Assembly: GCA_024235695.1 (NCBI GenBank)
Contig: JACKLX010000013.1
Coordinates: forward strand, 1 to 64,000
DNA: 64,000 bases
Direction: 5' to 3'
Source: Accumulibacter sp.
GTDB taxonomy: Bacteria > Pseudomonadota > Gammaproteobacteria > Burkholderiales > Rhodocyclaceae
Shown in pieces: positions 41,487-51,205 of this stretch. The notes beneath the pieces are model-generated. The model worked only from the letters and a program-made list of their open reading frames with translations, was not told the DNA's origin and made no database searches. The position numbers and the translations under genes are program-made. Positions within the stretch are counted from its first letter, which is position 1, and the number at the start of each line of letters is the position of its first letter.

Positions 41487-42089
41487 CTATTTCCGGCGCA
41501 CGTCACGCAAGGTCAACCAGTCGATCTCGCACTCGGCCGACAGCTGGGCCCGGCCGCTGGCACGATCGTCGCCGTTGGCCGGCAAACGTTCGACCCGGCA
41601 ACCCTTGACCCGGATCAGTGCCTTTCCCTGGCGGCGCAGGTCGTCCAGCAAGCGCGTCAGGTCTTCCTCGTGCAGCAGTTTCAGCTGCACCTTCATGGCA
41701 CTGGCGAAGAACGCGAAGTCGTCGCCGGGATTGCCGTCGAGCAGGCGTTGTGGCGAGATTTCGTATTGCAGATCGATCAGACGGTGCTTGTCGCGGATCT
41801 CCTTGAGCAGTTCGACCCAGTCCAGACGCTGCTCGTCGCCAATGATGCCACGCTCCTGCAGGCGGGTGAAGACGATCGATTTCTCCTTGACCTCGCTCTC
41901 CTCCTGGCGCACCCGCCTGAGCTTGCCGTCGGCCTCCTCGAGCTGTGCCGTGACCACCAGCCTGGCCCGCTCGGCGGCTTCCCGGGCGTCGTACGAGACG
42001 TACAGCGCGGTGCCACCGGCGGCAGTCATCAAGGCGGCAGCAAGAATGCTTGATTGCAGCTTGCGGAGATCGGCGCGGATGAATTTCAT
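41487..42089 (-). CDS. MshJ / PilO-like inner-membrane assembly protein
   Basis: The 200-residue protein has one N-terminal membrane helix (SILAAALMTAAGGTALYV), then a coiled coil (residues about 35-75), then an alpha/beta domain with VKLQLKLLHEEDLTRLLDDL-type text. This is the PilO/GspM layout. It forms the periplasmic alignment ring with its PilN-like partner. Its ATG shares one base with the stop of the fused PilM/N-like gene (TGATG). Confidence 0.75.
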   Translation of the reverse strand: MKFIRADLRKLQSSILAAALMTAAGGTALYVSYDAREAAERARLVVTAQLEEADGKLRRVRQEESEVKEKSIVFTRLQERGIIGDEQRLDWVELLKEIRDKHRLIDLQYEISPQRLLDGNPGDDFAFFASAMKVQLKLLHEEDLTRLLDDLRRQGKALIRVKGCRVERLPANGDDRASGRAQLSAECEIDWLTLRDVRRK

Positions 42090-43627
42090 CAGCCGGCAGC
42101 CCTGCGGACCTGGACCTTGAAGGCGCGCGGCTGCTGCTCGTCGACGGCGGCGTCGCCGCCCTTGAGCGACTTGCCGGACTGGACGTCGAAAGGCTGTTGC
42201 TGCACCTCGACCTGCAATTTCGGGTTGCTCTTCAAGGCGTCGACCAGGCGGTTGAAAACCGCCAGCACCTGCCGCGGATTACTGTCGCTGCCGAGCCGCA
42301 GGGTGCCCTGGAACACCGCCGTCTCACCATCGGCGGGGCGCGGCTCGGGATTCGCAGCGCCCGCGGTGGCGGCGCCGCGCGCTGGCTGTGGATCGCCGAC
42401 TCGCCAATCGATGCTTTCGAGCTCGACGGACGGCACGCGATCCAGGGCATGGCTGATCTCGCGGTACAGGAAATCGGGCGAGGCGCTGCTCTTCTCCAGT
42501 TCGACGTAGCGATTGATCACCTGCCGCAGCGCCTCGTTGGTGGTCGGGATCGGCGGAAAGGTCTTGACGATTTCGGCATAGCGCTGACGCGCCAGGCCGG
42601 TTTCTGCACCGAGCGCCGCGACCTCCTGATTGAGCCGGTGCGCGTCGACGATCTGTTTTCCCGACAACAACAAACAGCCCATCAGCAACACCGCGCCGCT
42701 GCCTCGCAGCGCCGAGTGCAGCAGCCAGAGATGGTAGTCGTGGCGCTGCTCGTCGTTGGCGAACTGGTAGCGCGGTGGATCGGTTGCCAAGAGGTGCAGG
42801 AACAGCGGCTCACAGTGGGTGTTGGCCGGCAGCGCCTTGAGGCTGCAGGTGCGCGCGCAGTCCTCGATGTCGAGAATCGTGAACGACAGGGTATCGCTGT
42901 CGCGGCAAGTGCTCTCGATCGCCTTCCTGGCGTTGGCGTGCGCCAGCAGATAGGCGACGATCGGCTGCTTGCGGCCGATCAGGCGCTGGCTGACCAGGTA
43001 CTGTTGCAACTTCGCCGCTTCCGCTGAAAAGGTCTGCGCGATGCCGCCGATGCTGCTGTTTTGCAGCGGCGTCAGCCGGCTGAAATGCAGTTCACCGTTC
43101 TCGAGGTAGCTCTGGCGAACGCTCTGGTCCTGGATGCTCAGCAACAGGCAGGGTTCCGGCGGCACACCCAGCTTCTTGAGCAACAGGGGACCAAGCAGGG
43201 GAAGCGAGTAGATGCCAGCGAGCGCCACCTCGGCGCTGGCGATGGCATTCAGCCAGGGCGCGAAGAGCTCGTTGTTGGTCAGCGCAGCCAGCATGACGCG
43301 CTCATCCTTGCGGCGCGATTTCTGGTGGCCGAGCGAGAGCGAGGTGGTCAATCTGGCGTTGAAGAACAGCTGTCCGAGCTTGCGGGCGATGATCGCCCGC
43401 CGATCGTCGCCGCGCAGGAAGGGAATCGTCTCGATCTGGAAGCCTTCTTCGGAAACGTTGGCGAGAAGCGAGAAGATGCTCTTCGAGCGCCGCAGGAGGT
43501 GGCCGGAAAACGCCCTCTGCCCGGCTTCGCTGTCGTCGAACGAGCCCTCGTCGGTCAGGACGCCAGCGTGCCAGCGAAAGACCGAAACCTGATGGCCGCT
43601 GAGGTAGATGAGACGGCGCTCGTTCAT
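42089..43627 (-). CDS. fused PilM/PilN-like (MshI/GspL-like) pilus platform protein
   Basis: The 512-residue protein has a cytosolic actin-like half (about residues 1-290), as in PilM/GspL, then one membrane helix (about 310-330: GSGAVLLMGCLLLSGKQIVD). A periplasmic PilN-like part follows (about 335-512) with a coiled coil and ferredoxin-like domain (EVQQQPFDVQSGKS). In type IVa pili these are two proteins; MSHA systems use MshI. It anchors the extension ATPase to the alignment ring. It is 3 bases after mshG and couples to the PilO-like gene. Confidence 0.75.
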   Translation of the reverse strand: MNERRLIYLSGHQVSVFRWHAGVLTDEGSFDDSEAGQRAFSGHLLRRSKSIFSLLANVSEEGFQIETIPFLRGDDRRAIIARKLGQLFFNARLTTSLSLGHQKSRRKDERVMLAALTNNELFAPWLNAIASAEVALAGIYSLPLLGPLLLKKLGVPPEPCLLLSIQDQSVRQSYLENGELHFSRLTPLQNSSIGGIAQTFSAEAAKLQQYLVSQRLIGRKQPIVAYLLAHANARKAIESTCRDSDTLSFTILDIEDCARTCSLKALPANTHCEPLFLHLLATDPPRYQFANDEQRHDYHLWLLHSALRGSGAVLLMGCLLLSGKQIVDAHRLNQEVAALGAETGLARQRYAEIVKTFPPIPTTNEALRQVINRYVELEKSSASPDFLYREISHALDRVPSVELESIDWRVGDPQPARGAATAGAANPEPRPADGETAVFQGTLRLGSDSNPRQVLAVFNRLVDALKSNPKLQVEVQQQPFDVQSGKSLKGGDAAVDEQQPRAFKVQVRRAAG

Positions 43628-43630
43628 CGT

Positions 43631-44833
43631 CTAGGCCTTGATCTTGCTGATCACGTCGTAGACCGGCCCGAGCACCGAGAGCATTATCCAGCCAAGCAGC
43701 GCCCCCATGACAATGGTCAGCATTGGTTCGATCAACTGCTGCATCTTTTCGACCGATTCCTTGACGTCACGGTTATAGAAGTAGCTGACATTGATCAGGG
43801 CGTCGTCAAGCGCGCCGGTGTTTTCGCCGACGCGCAGCATGCGGATCACCAGCGGCGGGAAGAAGCCGGTACTGTGAAACGCCGCGGTGACGTTCTGCCC
43901 CTCGCCGATCAGCTGTTCGACACGCTCCAGGCCCCGGCGAATGACCAGGTTGCCGACGACGTCCTGGGTGGTGCGGATCGATTCGAGAATCGGGATGCCC
44001 GAAGCGTAGAGCAGGGCGAAGGTGTTGGCAAATCGCGACAGGACGATCTTGCGCTGGATGTTGCCCAGCACCGGCAGTCGCAGCTTGATTCCGTCAAAGC
44101 GTAGGCGCGCCAGCGGATTGCTCTCCAGCAGCAGCTTCAAGCCGACCGCAGCGAGCAGCGGCAGCAACAGAAAGAGGTACCAGTAGGCGACCATCAGGTC
44201 GGAAACGAAGAACAGGATCACCGTCTGTGTCGGCAACACCTGCCCCATGTTCTTGACGAACATCTTGAGCTGCGGAACCATGTAGACCATCAGGAAGAAG
44301 GTCGCCGCAAGGACGATCGATCCGACGAACGCCGGGTAGGCGATCATTTTCTTGGTTTGCGACGCGAGTTCGTCCTCCCACTTCAGCGAGTCGTTGAGGC
44401 TCTGCAGCACTTCCGGCAAGCGACCGCTGGTCTCGCCGGCGCGAATCAGACTGACAAAGACGCCGTCGAAAATGCGGCGATGATTGCTCATCGCCTGCGA
44501 TAGCGTCTGTCCGCCCTCGATCGATTCGATCAGGCTGGCCACCACCTCGCGAAAGCGCGGGTGTTCCAGGCTGTCGCGCAGGTCGGTCAATCCTTCGATG
44601 ACCGGCACGCCGGCGCGCACCAGTTGCTGCAGATGGAAACAGAAATGAATCATTTCCCGGCGCGGCACGCCGCCGCTGGCGAACAGACTGCGGTTGCTGA
44701 CCGGCTCGCCGCTGACCAGGTCGAGTTCCATCCGCCGCAGGCGCATCTCGAGGTCGACCAGGTTGAGGGCATCGATCCGGCCGAGGGCGATTCTTCCCTC
44801 GGGATTGACCGCCTTGTAGGTATAGAGCGGCAC
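43631..44833 (-). CDS. mshG: MshG / GspF / PilC-type inner-membrane platform protein
   Basis: The 400-residue protein has the two-copy T2SSF layout: YTYKAVNPEGRIALGRIDA at the N-terminus, MIHFCFHLQQLVRAGVPVIE, GVFVSLIRAGETSGRLPEVL, then the second copy SRFANTFALLYASGIPILES and IRMLRVGENTGALDDALINV. Three membrane helices are predicted. It forms the central platform through which pilin subunits are added. It lies 5 bases after mshE. Confidence 0.93.
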   Translation of the reverse strand: MPLYTYKAVNPEGRIALGRIDALNLVDLEMRLRRMELDLVSGEPVSNRSLFASGGVPRREMIHFCFHLQQLVRAGVPVIEGLTDLRDSLEHPRFREVVASLIESIEGGQTLSQAMSNHRRIFDGVFVSLIRAGETSGRLPEVLQSLNDSLKWEDELASQTKKMIAYPAFVGSIVLAATFFLMVYMVPQLKMFVKNMGQVLPTQTVILFFVSDLMVAYWYLFLLLPLLAAVGLKLLLESNPLARLRFDGIKLRLPVLGNIQRKIVLSRFANTFALLYASGIPILESIRTTQDVVGNLVIRRGLERVEQLIGEGQNVTAAFHSTGFFPPLVIRMLRVGENTGALDDALINVSYFYNRDVKESVEKMQQLIEPMLTIVMGALLGWIMLSVLGPVYDVISKIKA

Positions 44834-44838
44834 GCTGC

Positions 44839-46551
44839 CTACATCCGATCGGTCAGGTCGACGACGCGGCCGACTTCCTCGAGCGAAGTGGAACCGTCAA
44901 GAACGCGCCGCAAGCCGTCGTCCGCCAGCGTCGCGAAGCCCTGCCGACTGGCCAGCGTACGCATTTCGCGGACGGTGCTGCGTCTGGCAATGAGTTCGTC
45001 CATGTCGCCGTTGACGCGCAGCAACTCCATGATCGCCAGGCGCCCCCGGTAACCCTGGAATTCACAGCGTTCACAACCGCCGGGACGGTAGATGACCGGC
45101 CGTGGACCATCGATCAGATTGCCCAGCAGGCGTGCTTCGTGCGCTTCTGCCTGGTACGGGATCTTGCAGTGCAGACACAGCCGCCGCACCAGTCGCTGGG
45201 CAATGATGCCGATGATGTTGCCGGCCATGATGTCCGGCAGGACGCCGATGTCGAGCAGGCGCGGAATGGCGCCGATCGCCGAATTGGTATGCAGCGTCGA
45301 ATACACCTGGTGACCGGTCATCGCCGCCCGCAGCGCCATTTCGGCGGTATCGGCATCGCGCACTTCGCCGACCAGGATGATGTCCGGGTCCTGACGCATC
45401 ATCGAGCGAATGCCGTTGGCGAAATCGAGCTTCACCGATTCGGCGGCCGAGGTCTGTCGAACCAGCGTCATCGGGTACTCGACCGGGTCTTCGAGGGTCA
45501 TGATGTTCACTCCCTCGGAGTTGATGTGGTTGAGCACCGAATAGAGCGTCGTCGTCTTGCCGCTGCCAGTCGGTCCGGTGACGAAGACGATCCCTTCCGG
45601 GCGGGCGATCATCAGCTTGAGCTGGTCGAGCTGCTTTTCCGCCAGGCCGAGGCCTTCCAGCGGAACGATCCCCTTCTGGCGGTCCAGGATCCGCAGCACG
45701 ATGTTCTCGCCGTGAATCGTCGGTTGCGCCGAAACGCGAAAATCGATCTGCCGGCCGCGCATGTTGAGCGAGATGCGGCCGTCCTGTGGTGCGCGCGTTT
45801 CGGCGATGTTCATCCCGGAGAGTACCTTGATGCGCACCGCCATCGCCGCCCAGTAGGTCTTGTGCAGCGAGCGGATCTGCCGCAGCATGCCGTCGATCCG
45901 GTAGCGGATGCGCAGGAAGCTCGCTTCGGGCTCGAAGTGGATGTCGGACGAGTCGCGTTTGACGGCATCGGTAAGGATCGAATCGATCAGGCGGACGACC
46001 GGCTGGCTGTACTCGTCAGCGGACGATTGCAGGCCGCGAAAATCGATCTCACCGGTTTCGATTTCGTGCAGGATGCCGTCGATCGACAGCTCATGACCAT
46101 AGTACTGGTCGATCGCACGATCGATCTCGGTCTCGCCGGCAAGCAGGGTATCGATATCGATCTCGTCGCCGGCGAGGCCGCGGACGCGGTCAAGCGCAAC
46201 GATATCGTTGATGTCGGCAATGGCCACCGTCAGGCGCTGGTTCTCGGCGTCGTAGTCGAGTGGCAGCAGATGATGGCGCTTGGCGAGGTCGCGCGGCACG
46301 TACTTCAGCGCCGAGGGATCGATGATCGCATTCGACAGATCGACGCTCTGCTTGCCCAGACTCTCGGAAAGCGCGTCGCGCAAGGTCGCCTCGGAGACGA
46401 AGCCGAGCCGCACCAGCAGCTTGCCGATCGGCCGGTTGTCCTTCATCTGCTCGAGCAGCGCGATGCGCAGCTGATCTTCGCTGAGGATGCCCTTGCCGAT
46501 CAGGATCTGACCAAGCGGCCGTGAATGGGTATGAGCGACGGGAGCGTTCAT
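44839..46551 (-). CDS. mshE: MshE / GspE / PilB-type assembly ATPase
   Basis: The 570-residue protein has an N-terminal MshEN domain (GQILIGKGILSEDQLRIALL and KLLVRLGFVSEATLRDALSE, a c-di-GMP-binding type repeat in MshE). The GspE ATPase core has Walker A GPTGSGKTTTLYSV, IMTLEDPVEYP, Walker B PDIILVGEVRDADTAEMALRA and the zinc-binding pairs CLHC / CERC. It powers pilus extension at the cytosolic face. The start is ATG 46551; a TTG five codons upstream is less likely. The MshEN repeats suggest c-di-GMP control. Confidence 0.93.
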   Translation of the reverse strand: MNAPVAHTHSRPLGQILIGKGILSEDQLRIALLEQMKDNRPIGKLLVRLGFVSEATLRDALSESLGKQSVDLSNAIIDPSALKYVPRDLAKRHHLLPLDYDAENQRLTVAIADINDIVALDRVRGLAGDEIDIDTLLAGETEIDRAIDQYYGHELSIDGILHEIETGEIDFRGLQSSADEYSQPVVRLIDSILTDAVKRDSSDIHFEPEASFLRIRYRIDGMLRQIRSLHKTYWAAMAVRIKVLSGMNIAETRAPQDGRISLNMRGRQIDFRVSAQPTIHGENIVLRILDRQKGIVPLEGLGLAEKQLDQLKLMIARPEGIVFVTGPTGSGKTTTLYSVLNHINSEGVNIMTLEDPVEYPMTLVRQTSAAESVKLDFANGIRSMMRQDPDIILVGEVRDADTAEMALRAAMTGHQVYSTLHTNSAIGAIPRLLDIGVLPDIMAGNIIGIIAQRLVRRLCLHCKIPYQAEAHEARLLGNLIDGPRPVIYRPGGCERCEFQGYRGRLAIMELLRVNGDMDELIARRSTVREMRTLASRQGFATLADDGLRRVLDGSTSLEEVGRVVDLTDRM

Positions 46552-46602
46552 GATCGGGGGGGGCAAAGACTCAGTTGCCGCAATCGCCGCCTGCCGCCGG
46601 AA

Positions 46603-47862
46603 TCACCGTTGCAGTTCAAGGATGCGTTGTGCTGCCGCATTCTTGTCGAAGGCACTTGGCCAGGTCTGCGCGGCGCTCAGGGCCATCTCGTAATACTGCG
46701 CGGCCAGTTTCTTCTGGCGAAGGTGATCAAGACTGACGGCGACGTTGAAGATGTAGTCGGCGTTGCCGGGCTCCAGCGCGTAGGCCTGGAAATAGGCCTG
46801 CTGCGCCTCGTTCCAGCGCTGCTGGCCGCCGTACAGGTTGCCGAGAGCGAAATAGAGCGCCGACGAACCGGGCTGGCCGGCGAGCAAGGTCTTCAGACGG
46901 CTTTCGGATCTTGTCGCGTCGCTCGCGCCGCGCAGGTTGATCAGCGCGGCCTGCGCGGTGACGTCGGTCGGATCCGATTCAAGGACACGCAGGTAGAAGG
47001 AATGCGCCCGCTCGGGCTGACCCTGACGCGCGGCGATCGCCGCCACCCCGAGCAGCGCGTCGGTGTTCTTGGGATCGCTGCGCAGAACCTGTTCGTAAGC
47101 CTGCAGGGCTTCGTCCAGACGATCGGCCTGCCAGGCCTGGTAGGCCCGGTTGAGGGTCTGCGCGGCTTGCGGCCGTCCGCTGCTGCGCTGGAAGACACTG
47201 GCCTCGGCAGCGCGCGGGCTGCGCGCCACTTCGCGGGCGGGGCGTTGCACCCGCGGTGACGGCTCAGCCGGCCTGGCGGCGGCCGCGGGCAGCGGTGACC
47301 CGTCCACCGGCGTCGTCTCACTCGGCTGCGCAGCGGCGACCTCGGCCACCGCCGGCGTCGCTGCCGGCAGCGCGCCCGCCGGCGAGGCCGGCGGCAGCGA
47401 TGGCCGCCGGTCGGCCGTTGGCGCGGTCAGCGAGCCCGCCGACATGGACTGCAGCTGCCACCAGAAATAGCCGCCGATAAGCAGCGACGCGACGCCGATC
47501 AGGCCGAGGAAAAGCCACAAGCTGGTGCGGCTGGGCGGCGTCTGCTTGACGGCAAAGACGTTGCGTGCGGCGTTGCGCTCAGCGGCCTGGAGAGCGTCCG
47601 CGTCGGTCTCGGCGGGCGGCGCTACCGGCACCGTTGGGCGCCGCCGCGGCGATGCGCTGGTCGCTGCCGCAGTCAGGCCGGCATCGACTGATGCGAGTTC
47701 TTCGGAGAGCGAGGGCTGCGGCTGCGTCGCGGGACTCGGCGGGGTTTCCAGCGGATCGAGGCGCAATTCGGCCGGCGAAGCGGCAATTGGCGGTCGCTGA
47801 TTGGCGCTGGCCTGTCGTTTGGCTTCCTCGGCACGCCGAAGCGCGTCCATCAGCAGGCTCAC
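46603..47862 (-). CDS. mshN: MshN-like TPR protein
   Basis: The 419-residue protein begins SLLMDALRRAEEAKRQ, the start typical of MshN/GspB-type proteins. It has one membrane helix (about 115-135, LWLFLGLIGVASLLIGGYF), an Ala/Pro-rich linker, and at least four tetratricopeptide repeats (about 235-415; AYQAWQADRLDEALQAYEQV, AYFQAYALEPGNADYIFNVA). The periplasmic TPR part likely scaffolds secretin or pilins. The GTG start overlaps the mshL stop (GTGA) and has GGAG 8 bases upstream. Confidence 0.82.
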   Translation of the reverse strand: MSLLMDALRRAEEAKRQASANQRPPIAASPAELRLDPLETPPSPATQPQPSLSEELASVDAGLTAAATSASPRRRPTVPVAPPAETDADALQAAERNAARNVFAVKQTPPSRTSLWLFLGLIGVASLLIGGYFWWQLQSMSAGSLTAPTADRRPSLPPASPAGALPAATPAVAEVAAAQPSETTPVDGSPLPAAAARPAEPSPRVQRPAREVARSPRAAEASVFQRSSGRPQAAQTLNRAYQAWQADRLDEALQAYEQVLRSDPKNTDALLGVAAIAARQGQPERAHSFYLRVLESDPTDVTAQAALINLRGASDATRSESRLKTLLAGQPGSSALYFALGNLYGGQQRWNEAQQAYFQAYALEPGNADYIFNVAVSLDHLRQKKLAAQYYEMALSAAQTWPSAFDKNAAAQRILELQR

Positions 47863-49685
47863 TGCAGAGTCTCCGAGGTCCGCTCGGGAAGCGAGAACGG
47901 CCGGTAGACCTGGTCGGACTTGAAGAAATCCTTGCCCGGCAGGCTGTCCCTGAAGCTGCCGAAGTCGCCGTCGATCGACGCGTCCTTGATCACCGTCGGG
48001 CGAATCAGGACGACCAGTTCCGATTTTGACGACGAATTGGCGCGGTTGTTGAACAGCTCGCCGACCAAGGGTATGTCGCCGAGCACCGGCAAGCGACCGG
48101 TGCGATTGTCGAGGCGGTCTTCCATCAGGCCGCCGAGGACCGCGATGTCGCCGCTTTGCACGCGCAGCATGGACTCGATCTCGCGCATCCGGATCTGCGG
48201 CACGAGGTTCTTGATGTTGTTCGCGGCCAGGCTCGGATTGGGATCCTGCTTCAGTTCGGCGATACTGGAAATCGACGGCCGGACGTTCAGGGTGACGGTG
48301 CCGTCGTCGCTGATCTGCGGCGTCAGGCTCATGAAGAAGCCGATCGAGACCGACTGCGGCGTCGTCGTCGTGGTCACCGTGGCGTTGGTATTGGTGTTGC
48401 CCGGAACGACATCCTGCTTGACGTTGAAATAGACGAAATCCTCGGAAACCTTGAGTGTTGCGGTCTGGTTGTTGAGTACCGCCAGCTTCGGACTGGAAAG
48501 CACCTTGACGGTTCCGAAGGCGCGCAAGAGATCCACTGTCGCCAGCAGGTTGACCGGGTTGATGTCACGATACTTGATGATGTACGGCGTCACCGCGCTG
48601 GGGACGTTGGTGGTCAACGCCGGCTTGCTGATGCTGTACTCGCTGCCGCTGGTCAGCCGACTCCATTCGATACCCTGTTGGTAGCCATCGCTCAGCGCGA
48701 CTTCGATGATCGTCGCCTCGATCAGCACCTGCCGCCGCGCGCTGACCATCACCCGATCGAGGAACTCCTGCACTTTTTCGTGCTGCCTGGAAGTCGCCCT
48801 GACGTTGACCACCCCCGTTTCGGGATTGGCAATCACCGATGCCGCTTCGCGAAAGGTCATCCGCTTGACGACCGTCGCGCCGCTGTTCTGCAACGTCGCC
48901 GGGTTCGGGCTGCCAGCCAGTGTCTGCGCCAGTTGCGCCAGACGAGCCGGGGTGCCCGTTGGCGTACCGGCAGCGCCGGTGCCGGTGGTGCTTTGCGAAG
49001 CGCTCTGCTCGGTGACCGTTTCGGTCGAGCCCTCGGGAAAGATCTTGTCGGTCTCGTACAGCAACTCCTTGAGGTTCTTCTCGAGCGACTCCCAGAAACG
49101 ATTCCTGGACTTGTTCTCGATCTGGATGCGCGAGGTATTGCCGGTGCCGGCCGCACCGCCACTGCCGGTGGCCAGCGCGCTGGTCGAAATCTGCGTATTG
49201 GTCGAGATCGTTCCCGTCACGTCGCGGGCGATATTGACGTAATCGACCCGATAGTTCTTGAGGTAGGGTGTGTCGGGCATCACCGCGAGGTTGGGGCCGT
49301 CGAGTTCGAAGCGCATGTCGACCTGCTTGGCAATGCGGGTAAGCAATTGTGGCAGCGTCTGGTCGATGGCGTTGAGTGTCACCACGCCGGAGATGCCGGG
49401 ATGAATGTCGACATTCAGCTTGGCATCACGGGCGAGGGCAAACAGCAGGTCGTGGACGTTGACGTTGTTCACCACCACGCTGTAGGTTTCGGTTCTGATC
49501 GCCGGCTTTGGCGGCGGCAGCGAAATGCTTTGCTGAACCGGTGGCGGAATCGTTCCCTGCGTGCTGACCACGCTATCGCCCTGCAGGTGTCCGGCAGACG
49601 GCCCGCTGCCGAGCGTCGTCGGAGCACAGCCGCCAACAAGCAGCGCGAGATAGGTGACACCGAGAATTCGCAGGGACACGCTCAA
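47859..49685 (-). CDS. mshL: MSHA-type secretin MshL (PilQ/GspD family)
   Basis: The lipoprotein of about 608 residues has a signal ending LLVGGC, an N-terminal STN domain (VVNNVNVHDLLFALARDAKL, DIHPGISGVVTLNAID), a secretin N1-type domain and a C-terminal secretin core (VLIEATIIEVALSDGYQQGI, LSSPKLAVLNNQTATLKV, MREIESMLRVQSGDIAVLGG, LPVLGDIPLVGELF). It forms the outer-membrane pore for the pilus. TTG at 49685 (GGAG 5 bases upstream) or TTG at 49700 are possible starts. It is followed by mshN with overlap. Confidence 0.92.
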   Translation of the reverse strand: MSVSLRILGVTYLALLVGGCAPTTLGSGPSAGHLQGDSVVSTQGTIPPPVQQSISLPPPKPAIRTETYSVVVNNVNVHDLLFALARDAKLNVDIHPGISGVVTLNAIDQTLPQLLTRIAKQVDMRFELDGPNLAVMPDTPYLKNYRVDYVNIARDVTGTISTNTQISTSALATGSGGAAGTGNTSRIQIENKSRNRFWESLEKNLKELLYETDKIFPEGSTETVTEQSASQSTTGTGAAGTPTGTPARLAQLAQTLAGSPNPATLQNSGATVVKRMTFREAASVIANPETGVVNVRATSRQHEKVQEFLDRVMVSARRQVLIEATIIEVALSDGYQQGIEWSRLTSGSEYSISKPALTTNVPSAVTPYIIKYRDINPVNLLATVDLLRAFGTVKVLSSPKLAVLNNQTATLKVSEDFVYFNVKQDVVPGNTNTNATVTTTTTPQSVSIGFFMSLTPQISDDGTVTLNVRPSISSIAELKQDPNPSLAANNIKNLVPQIRMREIESMLRVQSGDIAVLGGLMEDRLDNRTGRLPVLGDIPLVGELFNNRANSSSKSELVVLIRPTVIKDASIDGDFGSFRDSLPGKDFFKSDQVYRPFSLPERTSETLQ

Positions 49686-49795
49686 GCTCGCTCCGGTCAA
49701 GGTCCAAGTTCATGATACTACGACAATACTTCGCGACAAGTACATGATTTTTATTGTCTTCGAGCGCCGTCGTCGATGCTTGGCGGGGCTCGCGT

Positions 49796-51205
49796 TCAGC
49801 GCAATCTGCTGACCGCGCGAACGTAGGGCCGGCTCGACGCGCTGACGTTCCCGAGCGCTGCCAGCGCGGCACTCGCCTGCTCGCGCGAAGCATAGTCGCC
49901 GTAGATGACGCCCAGCCGGTCTCGTCCGCTCAAACCCGAACGATAGACCCGAAGCTGCCCGGGATCGAGCGTCGTCGAGTTCCTGGCAATGAAATCAAGC
50001 ACTTCTCTCTCACTACTGGCGTCGACGACCAGCAGCTGAATGAAATAGTGCGAATCGGGAGCCTTCGCCAGCCACACCTCGGTGGCCGCGATCCGCTCGG
50101 CCAGCGTGCGCGGCGCGACGGCGTCGACCGGCGCAGCGACGGGCGACGACGGCTCCGCAGCAAGGACCGGTGGCGTCGCCACAGGCGCGCCGCCCGCGAC
50201 CCGTGCCAGCGACTCCGCCGGCGACACGGCTGACGGCCCGGCGGCGGCCTGCGCCGGCGGCGCCGCGATCGACCCCTCGACGACGATACTCGCGGCGCTC
50301 CGACTGCCCGCGAAATATGCCAGGCCACTGAACACGCAGATTGCCGCGACCGCGGCGGCCCACGCCCACCAGGCGCCGCTGCGCCGGTCGACGCCGACGC
50401 GCCCGAAGTCGGCGTCGCGAATCGCCGCCTGCACCTGCCGGCGATCGATCTGGTGCACGCCTTCGGAGAAAGCAACCAGAAGCGCCTTGTCGGCAAGTAT
50501 GTTGATCCGTCGGCTCAGGCCCTCGGAGGCCTTGCTGATCAGCTGCACGGCCGCCTTGGTGAACAGGTCCGGACCGCGATATCCGGCAGCCCGCAGACGG
50601 AACATCAGGTACACCGCAACGTCGCTGCGGCGCAGCGGTTCGAGCCTGAAACCGTGCGTGATGCGGTCGTTGAGCTGACGCAGCGTCGTTTCGCTCAGAC
50701 GCTGATCGAGCTCCGGCTGGCCGAAGAGGACGATCTGGAGAAGCTTGTGCTGATTCGATTCGAGGTTGGAGAGCAGTCGAATCTCCTCGAGGGCTTCCGG
50801 CGGCATGGCATGCGCCTCGTCGATCAGCGCGACGACCTGGCGACCGGCGGCGTAGATCTCCAGCAGACGCGCCTGCAGCGAGCGCAGCAGGAGGTGGCTT
50901 CGCCCTTCGGCAAACGGTATCCGGAGTTCCTCGGCAATGGCGAACAGTATTTCGTCACGCGACAGCATCGGATTGGCCAGATAGACCGTTTCGACGTTGT
51001 CCGGAAGCTTCTCGAGCAACATGCGGCAGAGCATCGTCTTGCCGCTGCCGACTTCGCCACTGACCTTGACGATGCCCTCGTCGTGGGTGATGGCGTAGAT
51101 CAATGCTTCGAGCGTCGCGCCGCGCTTGGCGCCGGCGAAGAAGAACTCGGTATGCGGCGTAATCCGGAACGGTGCCTGCTGGAGACCAAAGTGCTCGAGA
51201 TACAT
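49796..51205 (-). CDS. mshM: MshM / ExeA-type AAA ATPase with C-terminal SPOR-like domain
   Basis: The 469-residue protein has an N-terminal AAA_22 ATPase: LQQAPFRITPHTEFFF, Walker A SGEVGSGKTMLCRML, Walker B VVALIDEAHAMPPEALEEIR and RRINILADKALLVAF. Then come a membrane helix (about 280-300), an Ala/Pro linker and a SPOR-like peptidoglycan-binding domain (about 380-469; YFIQLLVVDASSEREVLDFI, VIYGDYASREQASAALAAL). ExeA-type proteins open peptidoglycan for secretin assembly. Its ATG shares a base with the regulator stop (TGATG). Confidence 0.9.
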   Translation of the reverse strand: MYLEHFGLQQAPFRITPHTEFFFAGAKRGATLEALIYAITHDEGIVKVSGEVGSGKTMLCRMLLEKLPDNVETVYLANPMLSRDEILFAIAEELRIPFAEGRSHLLLRSLQARLLEIYAAGRQVVALIDEAHAMPPEALEEIRLLSNLESNQHKLLQIVLFGQPELDQRLSETTLRQLNDRITHGFRLEPLRRSDVAVYLMFRLRAAGYRGPDLFTKAAVQLISKASEGLSRRINILADKALLVAFSEGVHQIDRRQVQAAIRDADFGRVGVDRRSGAWWAWAAAVAAICVFSGLAYFAGSRSAASIVVEGSIAAPPAQAAAGPSAVSPAESLARVAGGAPVATPPVLAAEPSSPVAAPVDAVAPRTLAERIAATEVWLAKAPDSHYFIQLLVVDASSEREVLDFIARNSTTLDPGQLRVYRSGLSGRDRLGVIYGDYASREQASAALAALGNVSASSRPYVRAVSRLR